From NCBI RefSeq assembly GCF_030159795.1, contig NZ_BSND01000003.1, forward strand, positions 310,001 through 374,000: a DNA stretch of 64,000 nt, read 5' to 3'. The translations under genes and the position numbers were made by a program. Under the pieces are notes generated by a model, which saw only the letters and a program-made list of their open reading frames with translations, did not search any database and was not told the DNA's origin. Origin of the DNA: Methylophaga thalassica (lineage in GTDB: Bacteria; Pseudomonadota; Gammaproteobacteria; Nitrosococcales; Methylophagaceae). Below are positions 1 to 7,289 of this stretch, one piece after another (position 1 is the first letter of the stretch; every line of letters begins with the position of its first letter).

Positions 1-1190
1 GTTTGCGGCTGTTGTTGGCCGTATTGCAGTAATGTCCTGAGGATGGGACCTAGGAAGGAACAGATAAACATGATGAGAACCATCGGCCACGGTGTCCCAT
101 CGCCGAGTAAACCAACCAGCGAACCGCTGAGCGCACCGGCAGCAAAGCCAATGGAGCCCAACAATGCGGTTGCCGTTGCACTGTTGTGGGGGAAAAACTC
201 CACCGTCCCAGACGTGGCATTTGAGACAATCAATCCCATTGCAGCAATAAATAAAATCAATAAACTCACCACAAACCAGAGTTGAGGCTGTGCGATGACA
301 CTGACATAGCTTAATAAAATTAAGCTGGTCAGAATTTGTGCGGCTTGCCCTAAACTTAATAAAAAATGTGGTTTGTAATAGTGCAACAAACGAATATTGA
401 GGCGGTTCGCCAGCATCATACCGATCACATTCAAACCAAATAGAAACGGATAGATGGTTTCGCTGATTTCAAAATATCCCATGTACACGGAAGGTGAGCC
501 TGTAATAAAGGCAAACATTCCTGCGAGGGCAAAGCATTGAGAAAAAATAAAGCCCAGAGCACAGCGATGACTCAATACCATGCCATAGCGCTTGAGCATA
601 CTAGTGCGTTCGGTTGTCTTTTTACGGGTTTCTGGCAGTCGAAAAAACAGTGCTATGCCGATAGTTAAACCATAGACAAGTAAGAAAACAAAGATAAGCC
701 GCCAGCCACTGATATGCAGGATCAGCATGCCGATAAGTGGCGCCAATAAAGGTGCAAGCATCATGATGACAGCCATGTTGGAAAGGTGTCTGGCACTGTC
801 TTTGCCATGACTTAAATCTCGAATAACAGCGGCAGCATTGACAACGGCAACGCCTCCGCCAATGGCTTGAATAACTCTAAAGCCCCAAACACTGTGGATA
901 TCCTGGCTGAAAATAATGCCAATCGTACCTAGACAGAAAATCGTCAAACCACTGCCCGTTGCTGTGCGTCGGCCAAAATGATCGGAGAATGGTCCACCCA
1001 ATATCTGACCTAGTGCAAAACCAGCCAAGTAGAGGCTCAAGGATATTTCGGTGTCATGAATACTGGTGATTAAATCGTTAGCCATTTGAGGGATGGCTGG
1101 TAAGTAGGCATCAATCGCTAACGGCGTCAGCGCGGTCAACGCTGCCAGTAATAAAATAAGTGCCTTCGTTGGCGTTGTCGTTTGGTTCAT
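1..1190 (-). CDS. Bcr/CflA-type MFS multidrug efflux transporter (3' end cut by window)
   Basis: Reading leftwards from the ATG at 1190 there is an uninterrupted frame of 396 codons to the window edge, so only the last few residues can be missing (family members are about 400 aa). The protein is very hydrophobic. Its N-terminus reads LTALTPLAIDAYLPAIPQMA, followed by GGPFSDHFGRR, the loop 2-3 motif of drug:proton antiporters, which is typical of Bcr/CflA inner-membrane exporters. Its ATG overlaps the stop codon of the upstream MarR gene (ATGA), so the two are probably translationally coupled and the exporter is probably controlled by that regulator. The substrate cannot be told from sequence. 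Confidence 0.85.
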   Translation of the reverse strand, partial: MNQTTTPTKALILLLAALTALTPLAIDAYLPAIPQMANDLITSIHDTEISLSLYLAGFALGQILGGPFSDHFGRRTATGSGLTIFCLGTIGIIFSQDIHSVWGFRVIQAIGGGVAVVNAAAVIRDLSHGKDSARHLSNMAVIMMLAPLLAPLIGMLILHISGWRLIFVFLLVYGLTIGIALFFRLPETRKKTTERTSMLKRYGMVLSHRCALGFIFSQCFALAGMFAFITGSPSVYMGYFEISETIYPFLFGLNVIGMMLANRLNIRLLHYYKPHFLLSLGQAAQILTSLILLSYVSVIAQPQLWFVVSLLILFIAAMGLIVSNATSGTVEFFPHNSATATALLGSIGFAAGALSGSLVGLLGDGTPWPMVLIMFICSFLGPILRTLLQYGQQQPQ

Positions 1191-1702
1191 AAGGTATCAA
1201 TGGTTGATGAGTCAATAGAGGCAAGTGTCGACTTGAGTAAGTTCGCTAGTAAGGCTTTATCTTTGTTTTCTATCGAAGAAAGGAGCTTTTCAAGTAATAC
1301 AAAGTGAGCTGGATAGGCCGTGTTGATAATCTTTTTACCACTGCTGGTTAAAGAGACCAACACTTTTCGACGATCCTGTTGACAATGTTTGCGCTGAATG
1401 AACATTTTCTGTTCCAGTCTGTCCAGCCGGCTTGTCATGGCACCAGAGGTGAGCAGCATGCTCTGATAAAGTTCTGATGGGGTCAAATAGCATTTGTTTT
1501 CACGTTTTAGCGTGGCGAGTACATCAAACTCACCCGGCTTGAGATCAAAGGTCCGGTGTAGCTCGGCCAGTTGCTGTTCAATAGTCTTTGCTATGCGCAA
1601 AATTCGGCCGACGACTTTGATGGCATCTGCATCGGTCTCTAGACCCACGTGTTTCCATTGCTGCATGATGACATCCAAATCATCCATATTTTGTGGCGAC
1701 AT
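1187..1702 (-). CDS. MarR-family transcriptional regulator
   Basis: The 171-aa protein has a winged-helix fold of MarR type in its middle: PGEFDVLATLKRENKCYLTP, then LTSGAMTSRLDRLEQKMFIQ (recognition helix) and the wing residues QDRRKVLVSLT. MarR proteins are ligand-released dimeric repressors, often of efflux pumps. It is the first gene of a two-gene leftward operon and overlaps the start of the MFS exporter by 4 bases, so it is most likely the local repressor of that pump. A palindrome TTAACGTTAA at 1749-1758, upstream of the gene, is a candidate operator. Confidence 0.9.
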   Translation of the reverse strand: MSPQNMDDLDVIMQQWKHVGLETDADAIKVVGRILRIAKTIEQQLAELHRTFDLKPGEFDVLATLKRENKCYLTPSELYQSMLLTSGAMTSRLDRLEQKMFIQRKHCQQDRRKVLVSLTSSGKKIINTAYPAHFVLLEKLLSSIENKDKALLANLLKSTLASIDSSTIDTL

Positions 1703-2069
1703 GACTTACCTGATTAACTGAAATTTATTTATCTTAACATAGAGATAGTTAACGTTAAGTTAATTTTATTTCACAGTTTTTAAAAGCAAATATTTAATAG
1801 CCGCTAGAGGAAGTTTTTCCTGAAATTGAATGTAATATTGATGCTGACTATAGAAGCAAATTATAATATTCGTGATCGCAATGATCAGAAGGATGACAGG
1901 ATTTATCATTAACTATCAGATCCTGTTTCATCATGCAGAACATGCCGTTCTGATCTCACTTACCGTATTCGGCTACAACGATGAGATGCCTGTCATAACA
2001 AGCGTAATGCTTTGTTTTTCATGAACCGTTGTTAGCTGTTTTTATTATCTTGTCCGGAGAGATGTCCTA
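1703..2069. promoter_or_regulatory. Divergent intergenic region, marR/MFS versus oxidoreductase
   Basis: A 367-bp AT-rich gap between divergent genes. It holds the perfect 10-bp palindrome TTAACGTTAA (1749-1758) within a run of TTAA repeats, placed where a MarR operator would be expected. The rightward side ends with a Shine-Dalgarno GGAGAG about 10 bases before the GTG start of the oxidoreductase. No small gene was found in it. Promoter boxes could not be assigned with confidence. Confidence 0.45.
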
Positions 2070-4391
2070 GTGAGTCATTACAAGCCCTACAATGGTCCAG
2101 CTGCTGGTTGGGGTGCACTTATCAGTGTTACTCGTAACTGGTTGGGTAGCAAAAATGCTATATCCAACATCCGTGCGATGCTGAAAACAAATCAGGATCA
2201 CGGTCTTGACTGCCCAGGGTGTGCCTGGGGGGAAACGCCTGAAAAAGGCATGATTAAATTTTGTGAAAATGGCGCTAAAGCAGTTAACTGGGAAGCCACT
2301 GGCCGTAAGGTCACCCCAGCCTTTTTCGCTAAGTACAGTAATACTGAATTACTCAAAGAGAGTGATTTCTGGTTGGAGTCACAAGGCCGTATTACCCATC
2401 CGATGCGTTACAACGCAGACACAGATCATTACGAGACCATTACCTGGCAAGAAGCGTTTGATACAGTAGCAAAACATCTTAACCAACTTGATTCTCCTCA
2501 TCAGGCAGAATTCTACACCTCTGGTCGCGCCAGTAACGAAGCGGCATTTTTGTATCAGCTTTTTGTTCGTGCCTTTGGTACCAATAATTTTCCTGACTGC
2601 TCCAATATGTGCCATGAAGCCAGTGGTATAGGCATGTCTGAAGCAATTGGCGTGGGAAAAGGAACGGTTACCTTTGAAGACTTTGCTGAAGCGGATGCGA
2701 TTTTTGTCATCGGTCAAAATCCAGGCACCAATCATCCACGCATGTTGGAACCGTTAAGTGAAGCGGTAAAACGTGGCGCGCATGTGGTGTGCTTTAACCC
2801 ACTAAAAGAACGTGGCCTGGAACGGTTCCAACACCCACAAAGCCCACTTGAAATGCTGACCAATGAGTCAGAGCCTACGAATAGCGCCTATTTCAGACCC
2901 GCATTAGGTGGTGATATGGCAGCTATCCGTGGTATGGCCAAATTCTTATTACAATGGGATCGTGAAGCGCAGCAAAAAGGCAAACCTGCCGTATTAGACC
3001 ATGAGTTTATCCAGCAACATACACACGGTATGGACGATTATTTTGCCGAAATCGATAACACCCCTTGGGAGTTAATCGAATCTCAGTCGGGTTTGAGCCT
3101 GGCTGAAATTGAAATGGCTGCCAGAATTTATAGTAAAGCTGAGCGTGTCATTATGTGTTGGGCTATGGGGATCACACAGCATGTGCATTCAGTACCGACA
3201 GTACAGGAAATTGTGAATCTGCAATTACTGCGTGGCAATATCGGTCGTCCTGGGGCGGGATTATCGCCTGTACGTGGTCACAGCAATGTGCAGGGTGATC
3301 GTACGATGGGGATTGATGAGCAACCACCGGAATGGTTATTGGATGCGATTGAAAAACGCTTTGATTTTAAAGTCCCGCGCGATCATGGACATACAACGGT
3401 TCAGGCCATTGATGCGATGGAAAAAGGTCAGGCGAAAGTGTTCTTCGGACTCGGTGGTAACTTTGTTCAGGCTACACCAGATACAGTACGCTCACATCAG
3501 GCCATGCGAAATTGTGATCTGACTGTGCAGATTTCAACCAAATTGAACCGTAGTCATCTTGTTACTGGAAAAGAAGCCTTGATCCTGCCTTGTCTGGGGC
3601 GTACGGAAAAAGACTTCCAGAAATCAGGTTTGCAGGGTGTGACGGTTGAAGATACCTTCAGCATGGTTCATATCTCCTATGGCCAGTTGAAACCGTTTTC
3701 ACCTTTATTACGTTCTGAAGCTTCTATTATTGCTGGTATCGCCAAAGCCACATTAGGTAATAAGCCCGTGGATTGGGAATGGCTGGTAGAAGACTATGAT
3801 CGCATCCGTGACTTAATCGCTGAAGTCATTCCTGGTTTTGAAGGTTTCAGTGAGAAAATACAACATCCGGGTGGCTTCTACTTAGGTAATGCGGCGGCGG
3901 AACATCAATGGAACACTTCAACAGGCAAAGCTAACTTTGTTGCCAATCCATTACCTAAAACCTTGTTACAGGATCAGGTCACCATGAAAGGGCAAACGCC
4001 AGATCTGATTTTGCAAACCATGCGTTCACACGACCAATACAATACAACGGTTTACAGTATGAATGACCGTTACCGTGGTGTGTATGGCATGCGTGATGTG
4101 GTCTTTGCAAATGAAGCGGATATTAAACGTCTTGGCCTCGAGCATGGCCAGAAAGTTGACATGATTACCGTTTGGGAAGATGGCAAAGAAAGAAAAGTGT
4201 CTAACTTCACCTTGTTGAGTTATGACATCCCGCAAGGTCAGGCGGCAGCATATTATCCGGAAACGAATCCATTAGTGCCACTGGAAAGTTATGGTGATAA
4301 GACTTTTACACCGACTTCTAAATTCATTGCAATTAAAGTGGTGGCCAGTGCAGCTAATGCCAATGAAGCGGTGACAGCATCTGTAGCCTAA
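2070..4391 (+). CDS. FdhF/YdeP-type molybdopterin oxidoreductase
   Basis: The 773-aa protein belongs to the formate-dehydrogenase-alpha-like group typified by E. coli YdeP. A Cys pair lies near the N-terminus (DCPGCAWGE, residues 47-55), molybdopterin-binding segments include FYTSGRASNEA and IGQNPGTNHPRM, and the C-terminal dinucleotide-binding domain includes TMRSHDQYNTTVY. The start is GTG with GGAGAG upstream. YdeP has been linked to acid resistance in E. coli, but the substrate is unknown. The gene stands alone, divergent from marR, and is closed by a strong terminator, which fits a cargo gene. No partner electron-transfer subunit is adjacent. Confidence 0.85.
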   Translation: MSHYKPYNGPAAGWGALISVTRNWLGSKNAISNIRAMLKTNQDHGLDCPGCAWGETPEKGMIKFCENGAKAVNWEATGRKVTPAFFAKYSNTELLKESDFWLESQGRITHPMRYNADTDHYETITWQEAFDTVAKHLNQLDSPHQAEFYTSGRASNEAAFLYQLFVRAFGTNNFPDCSNMCHEASGIGMSEAIGVGKGTVTFEDFAEADAIFVIGQNPGTNHPRMLEPLSEAVKRGAHVVCFNPLKERGLERFQHPQSPLEMLTNESEPTNSAYFRPALGGDMAAIRGMAKFLLQWDREAQQKGKPAVLDHEFIQQHTHGMDDYFAEIDNTPWELIESQSGLSLAEIEMAARIYSKAERVIMCWAMGITQHVHSVPTVQEIVNLQLLRGNIGRPGAGLSPVRGHSNVQGDRTMGIDEQPPEWLLDAIEKRFDFKVPRDHGHTTVQAIDAMEKGQAKVFFGLGGNFVQATPDTVRSHQAMRNCDLTVQISTKLNRSHLVTGKEALILPCLGRTEKDFQKSGLQGVTVEDTFSMVHISYGQLKPFSPLLRSEASIIAGIAKATLGNKPVDWEWLVEDYDRIRDLIAEVIPGFEGFSEKIQHPGGFYLGNAAAEHQWNTSTGKANFVANPLPKTLLQDQVTMKGQTPDLILQTMRSHDQYNTTVYSMNDRYRGVYGMRDVVFANEADIKRLGLEHGQKVDMITVWEDGKERKVSNFTLLSYDIPQGQAAAYYPETNPLVPLESYGDKTFTPTSKFIAIKVVASAANANEAVTASVA

Positions 4392-4410
4392 GTTAGACCA
4401 GGCAAGAAAT

Positions 4411-4442
4411 AAAAAAGGCACTGATGATCAGTGCCTTTTTTT
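4411..4442 (+). terminator. Rho-independent terminator
   Basis: An 8-bp perfect stem GGCACTGA/TCAGTGCC with a 3-base loop is flanked by A6 on the left and T7 on the right. It therefore works on both strands in principle and ends the oxidoreductase transcript 20 bases after its stop codon. Confidence 0.9.
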
Positions 4443-4468
4443 ATGTGATATAGCAAGTGTATTTGCTA

Positions 4469-4580
4469 TTAGATTTCCGCTACTGCTTCCATGCATTCAG
4501 GCAAGGTTTTACTGGGCACCTGAATGTGAGCCACAGTAGGCAGTTCACTTAAGGTAATCAAACTAGGTCTACACAACATC
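4469..4580 (-). pseudogene. Possible C-terminal remnant of a leftward gene
   Basis: On the minus strand a short open frame of about 37 codons ends at the TAA at 4471-4469 with a peptide ending ECMEAVAEI. It has no ribosome-binding site and its upstream part lies inside the strong inverted repeat at 4565-4607. It looks like the 3' tail of a gene lost at a cargo junction. I do not recognise the family, and it could be chance coding. Confidence 0.25.
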
Positions 4581-4610
4581 GGGTTATTGGTGATGTTGTG
4601 TAGACCTTTT
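4565..4610 (+). terminator. Long inverted repeat, probable terminator at the cargo/mosAT junction
   Basis: AGGTCTACACAACATC (4565-4580) pairs perfectly with 4592-4607 to make a 16-bp stem with an 11-base loop, followed by TTTT. It separates the left cargo from the mosAT promoter region. It may stop transcription entering from the left. The short U-tract makes this probable rather than certain. Confidence 0.65.
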
Positions 4611-4742
4611 CATTTCAACAACGCCGCATTAGCGGGTTTGGTTTACAGTATTTGGTGTATTAATACCTAAAGTGTTAAAATCACTGTCACAATAAACTAT
4701 ATGGTTTATACTGTTCGTGATATTCATACTTTGGGTGTTAAA

Positions 4743-5534
4743 ATGTCATCTAAGATAAACTGGCTTGTTGCTCATACTTCTCCTGGTGCGCTAGTACTTC
4801 AGCAATGGCTGACTGAAAACGGTGTGAGCTACTCGTTGGCTCAAAAGTACGCGCAGAACGGTTGGCTAAAGAAGCTATGTTCTGGCGTGTATTATCGTCC
4901 AGATGCGCAGGGCGATATAAAGCCAACTTGGGTTGATGCCATTCAAGCATTAGATGTGCAATTGGGCGTTTCAGTTCATTTGGCTGGATTGAGCAGCTTA
5001 ACTCACCAGGGACTGAGTCACTATTTACAGCTGAACAAAGAGCAAGTTTGGATTTGCGTTAAAAACAAGTCGTCCTTACCAAAATGGTTTCGTGAATTCC
5101 CTTATCAGAATTGGTTTTACTGTGGAAACCATAAGCTTGAAGTGAATCCCGAGAAAGATTTGAAAAGGATCACTGTTAAAGAGAAAGAACTCACTGTCAG
5201 CTGTGCAGAACTTGCTGCCTATGAAGTGGTAGACGGGATTGGGAAGCTGATTTCATTTGAGCATGTCGCAGAATTATTTCAGGGTTTAGTCAATCTTAGC
5301 CCTAGAAAAGTACAAGATATTCTTGAACGAAGCAGCTCTGTTCAGGCAAACCGAATATTTCTATTTCTGGGTCGATACTACGATCACCAGTGGGTCAATC
5401 GCATAGATGAAACAAGAATTAAATTGGGTGCAGGAAAGCGGCAGGTTGTCGAAAAAGGACGTTTTGATGAGCGATATCAAATCACAGTGCCAGAGATATT
5501 AAGCGTCAAAAAAGGTGAACAACATAATGGATAA
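4743..5534 (+). CDS. mosA: AbiEi-family antitoxin MosA
   Basis: The 263-aa protein matches the AbiEi antitoxin type: an N-terminal winged-helix DNA-binding segment (QKYAQNGWLKKLCSGVYYRP), then an antitoxin domain with HLAGLSSLTHQGLSHY. In SXT-type elements mosA lies next to dsbC and traC, as here, and keeps the element from being lost. The frame is open from 4701, but ATG 4743 gives the usual N-terminus. It overlaps mosT by 8 bases. Two similar stretches sharing GTGTTAAAAT precede it (about 4671-4680 and 4735-4744) and could be autoregulatory operators. Confidence 0.85.
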   Translation: MSSKINWLVAHTSPGALVLQQWLTENGVSYSLAQKYAQNGWLKKLCSGVYYRPDAQGDIKPTWVDAIQALDVQLGVSVHLAGLSSLTHQGLSHYLQLNKEQVWICVKNKSSLPKWFREFPYQNWFYCGNHKLEVNPEKDLKRITVKEKELTVSCAELAAYEVVDGIGKLISFEHVAELFQGLVNLSPRKVQDILERSSSVQANRIFLFLGRYYDHQWVNRIDETRIKLGAGKRQVVEKGRFDERYQITVPEILSVKKGEQHNG

Positions 5535-6465
5535 AGATAGCCCATATTACAAACAGGTTTCCTTGCTCATAAGAATGCTTCCTGTGGTAGCAACAGAGAC
5601 GGTTTTTGCACTTAAAGGTGGCACCGCCATTAATTTATTTGTGAGAGATTTTCCTCGGTTATCTGTAGATATTGATCTTGCTTATCTTCCACTTGAACCA
5701 AGAGATGAGGCTTTGATTAATGTCAGGGCTGCATTGCAACGGATTACAGACAGAATCAATACTCAACCAGATATCCGAGCGGCATTTCAGGATAATAAAG
5801 CTGATGAACTGAGAATCGTTGTATCAAGTCCGGTTGCGACGATCAAAATTGAAGTGTCGCCCGTCGCCAGAGGTACATTGCATAGTGCAGAAATAATGCC
5901 AGTTCAAGAGTCTGTTGAAGACGAGTTTGGTTATGCTGAGATTCAGGTAGCCAGTCTTCCAGATCTGTATGGTGGAAAATTGTGTGCTGCAATGGATCGC
6001 CAACATCCTCGCGACTTATTTGATGTGCGTATGTTACTTGGCAGTGAAGGGATTTCGAGAGAGATTTTGGTGGGTTTTTTAACCTATACATTAAGTCACC
6101 CTCGGCCTATTAATGAAGTCATGTCGCCAAACTGGCAGCCTCTAAATGAGAAATTTCAGGCAGAATTTGACGGAATGACTTTTGAAAAAGTTGAATGCGA
6201 AGACTTAGCCTCTGTTAGGCCCATGATGTTAATTGAACTGCAAAAACATTTCACAGAAAGGGATCATGCTTTCCTTATGTCATTCAAAAGAGGGCAACCT
6301 GACTGGGCATTGTTTGACTATCCTAATGCAGCAGACTTGCCAGCGATTCGTTGGAAGTTGCAGAACATTAACAAATTGGCAAAGAATCAAGCAAAACATC
6401 AAGAGCAATTAGATAAATTGAAGCAAGTGCTTGATGATTGGCTTGTTAACGCAAACGCCGAGTAA
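5527..6465 (+). CDS. mosT: AbiEii-family nucleotidyltransferase toxin MosT
   Basis: The 312-aa protein has the AbiEii/MNT nucleotidyltransferase signature: ALKGGTAINLF near residue 25 and the metal-binding pair in SVDIDLAYL, plus DLYGGKLCAAMDRQHPRDLF further on. Members of this fold transfer nucleotides to RNA or protein targets and stop growth when the antitoxin is lost. The ATG at 5527 lies inside the end of mosA, so the two are coupled. The pair sits immediately left of dsbC, the position of mosAT in SXT. Confidence 0.87.
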   Translation: MDKDSPYYKQVSLLIRMLPVVATETVFALKGGTAINLFVRDFPRLSVDIDLAYLPLEPRDEALINVRAALQRITDRINTQPDIRAAFQDNKADELRIVVSSPVATIKIEVSPVARGTLHSAEIMPVQESVEDEFGYAEIQVASLPDLYGGKLCAAMDRQHPRDLFDVRMLLGSEGISREILVGFLTYTLSHPRPINEVMSPNWQPLNEKFQAEFDGMTFEKVECEDLASVRPMMLIELQKHFTERDHAFLMSFKRGQPDWALFDYPNAADLPAIRWKLQNINKLAKNQAKHQEQLDKLKQVLDDWLVNANAE

Positions 6466-6502
6466 TTCGTTTATAACAAACCTCAACGAGCTATAAGCCC
6501 CC

Positions 6503-6596
6503 TAGTTAGATTGCGATTTCTTCAATCTATCTAACCGAGTCCACATAGGACAACTGCATAGACTGGAGCCTCGATATACATTAACGAGGACTCCTC
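6503..6596 (+). promoter_or_regulatory. Two-hairpin leader of dsbC, second hairpin masks the ribosome-binding site
   Basis: The stem GGAGCCTCG (6565-6573) pairs with CGAGGACTCC (6585-6594) with one bulged A and ends two bases before the dsbC ATG, so the CGAGGA ribosome-binding site is inside it. A first hairpin lies upstream: GTTAGATTG (6505-6513) against CAATCTATCTAAC (6523-6535). The layout recalls the nine leaders at 52.9-61.3 kb, but here the first arm does not pair with the anti-Shine-Dalgarno arm. Confidence 0.6.
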
Positions 6597-7289
6597 ATGC
6601 GAAAACTATCTCCAATCATTCTGGCGCTTGCGCTGTCTCCTTTGGTTCAAGCTGAACCTGTGTCTGAAGTGTCGCCCGTTGGCAAAATTGACGGCATGGT
6701 TTCTTTACCTGTCACGGGTATGAAAGCGGTCGAAAGCAATGGCCGTATTGTTTTCATGTCAGACAGTGGCCGGTTCGTCATTGATGGCACGCTCTATGAT
6801 GCCTGGTCGAAAAAGCCGCTTACCAGCCTTGAAGAAATTCGTGAAGCGGGTAACACGCTGGACTTAAGTCGTCTTGGCTTAAAAATGGATGATTTGAATC
6901 CACTGACGCTGGGTGAAGGCAAAAAGAAAGTGGTGGTCTTTGTTGATCCCCGGTGTCCGCATTGCCATGAGCTTTTGAAACAAGCCTTACCGTTAACCAA
7001 AGAATACACCTTCCAAATTCTCCCTGTGCCAGTGCTTGGTCCTGATTCAGAGCGTCAGGTTCGCCAGCTTGGCTGTGCGCGTGACAGGAAAGCGGCCACC
7101 GATGCATTGCTCAGTGGCCGGATTGGTAACCTAGATCAGGATGATGCCTGCAACTTAGAGCCAATGCAGCGTACCTTGGTGACCGCTCAAATTCTGGGCA
7201 TTCAAGGTGTGCCTTTCATCGTCGCCAATGATGGTCGCATCAGTCGAGGCCGTCCTTATGATCTTTCTGCTTGGTTGGAGGGGCGTTAA
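6597..7289 (+). CDS. dsbC: DsbC-like periplasmic disulfide isomerase
   Basis: The 230-aa protein has a signal peptide (cleavage after VQA), an N-terminal dimerisation region, and a thioredoxin fold with the active site VDPRCPHCHELL (CPHC) and the cis-proline segment QGVPFIVA. DsbC isomerises wrong disulfides in the periplasm. In F-type transfer systems such a protein helps the Cys-rich TraU, TraN and TraW fold, and those three follow here. Its stop overlaps the traC start (TAATG). Confidence 0.93.
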   Translation: MRKLSPIILALALSPLVQAEPVSEVSPVGKIDGMVSLPVTGMKAVESNGRIVFMSDSGRFVIDGTLYDAWSKKPLTSLEEIREAGNTLDLSRLGLKMDDLNPLTLGEGKKKVVVFVDPRCPHCHELLKQALPLTKEYTFQILPVPVLGPDSERQVRQLGCARDRKAATDALLSGRIGNLDQDDACNLEPMQRTLVTAQILGIQGVPFIVANDGRISRGRPYDLSAWLEGR

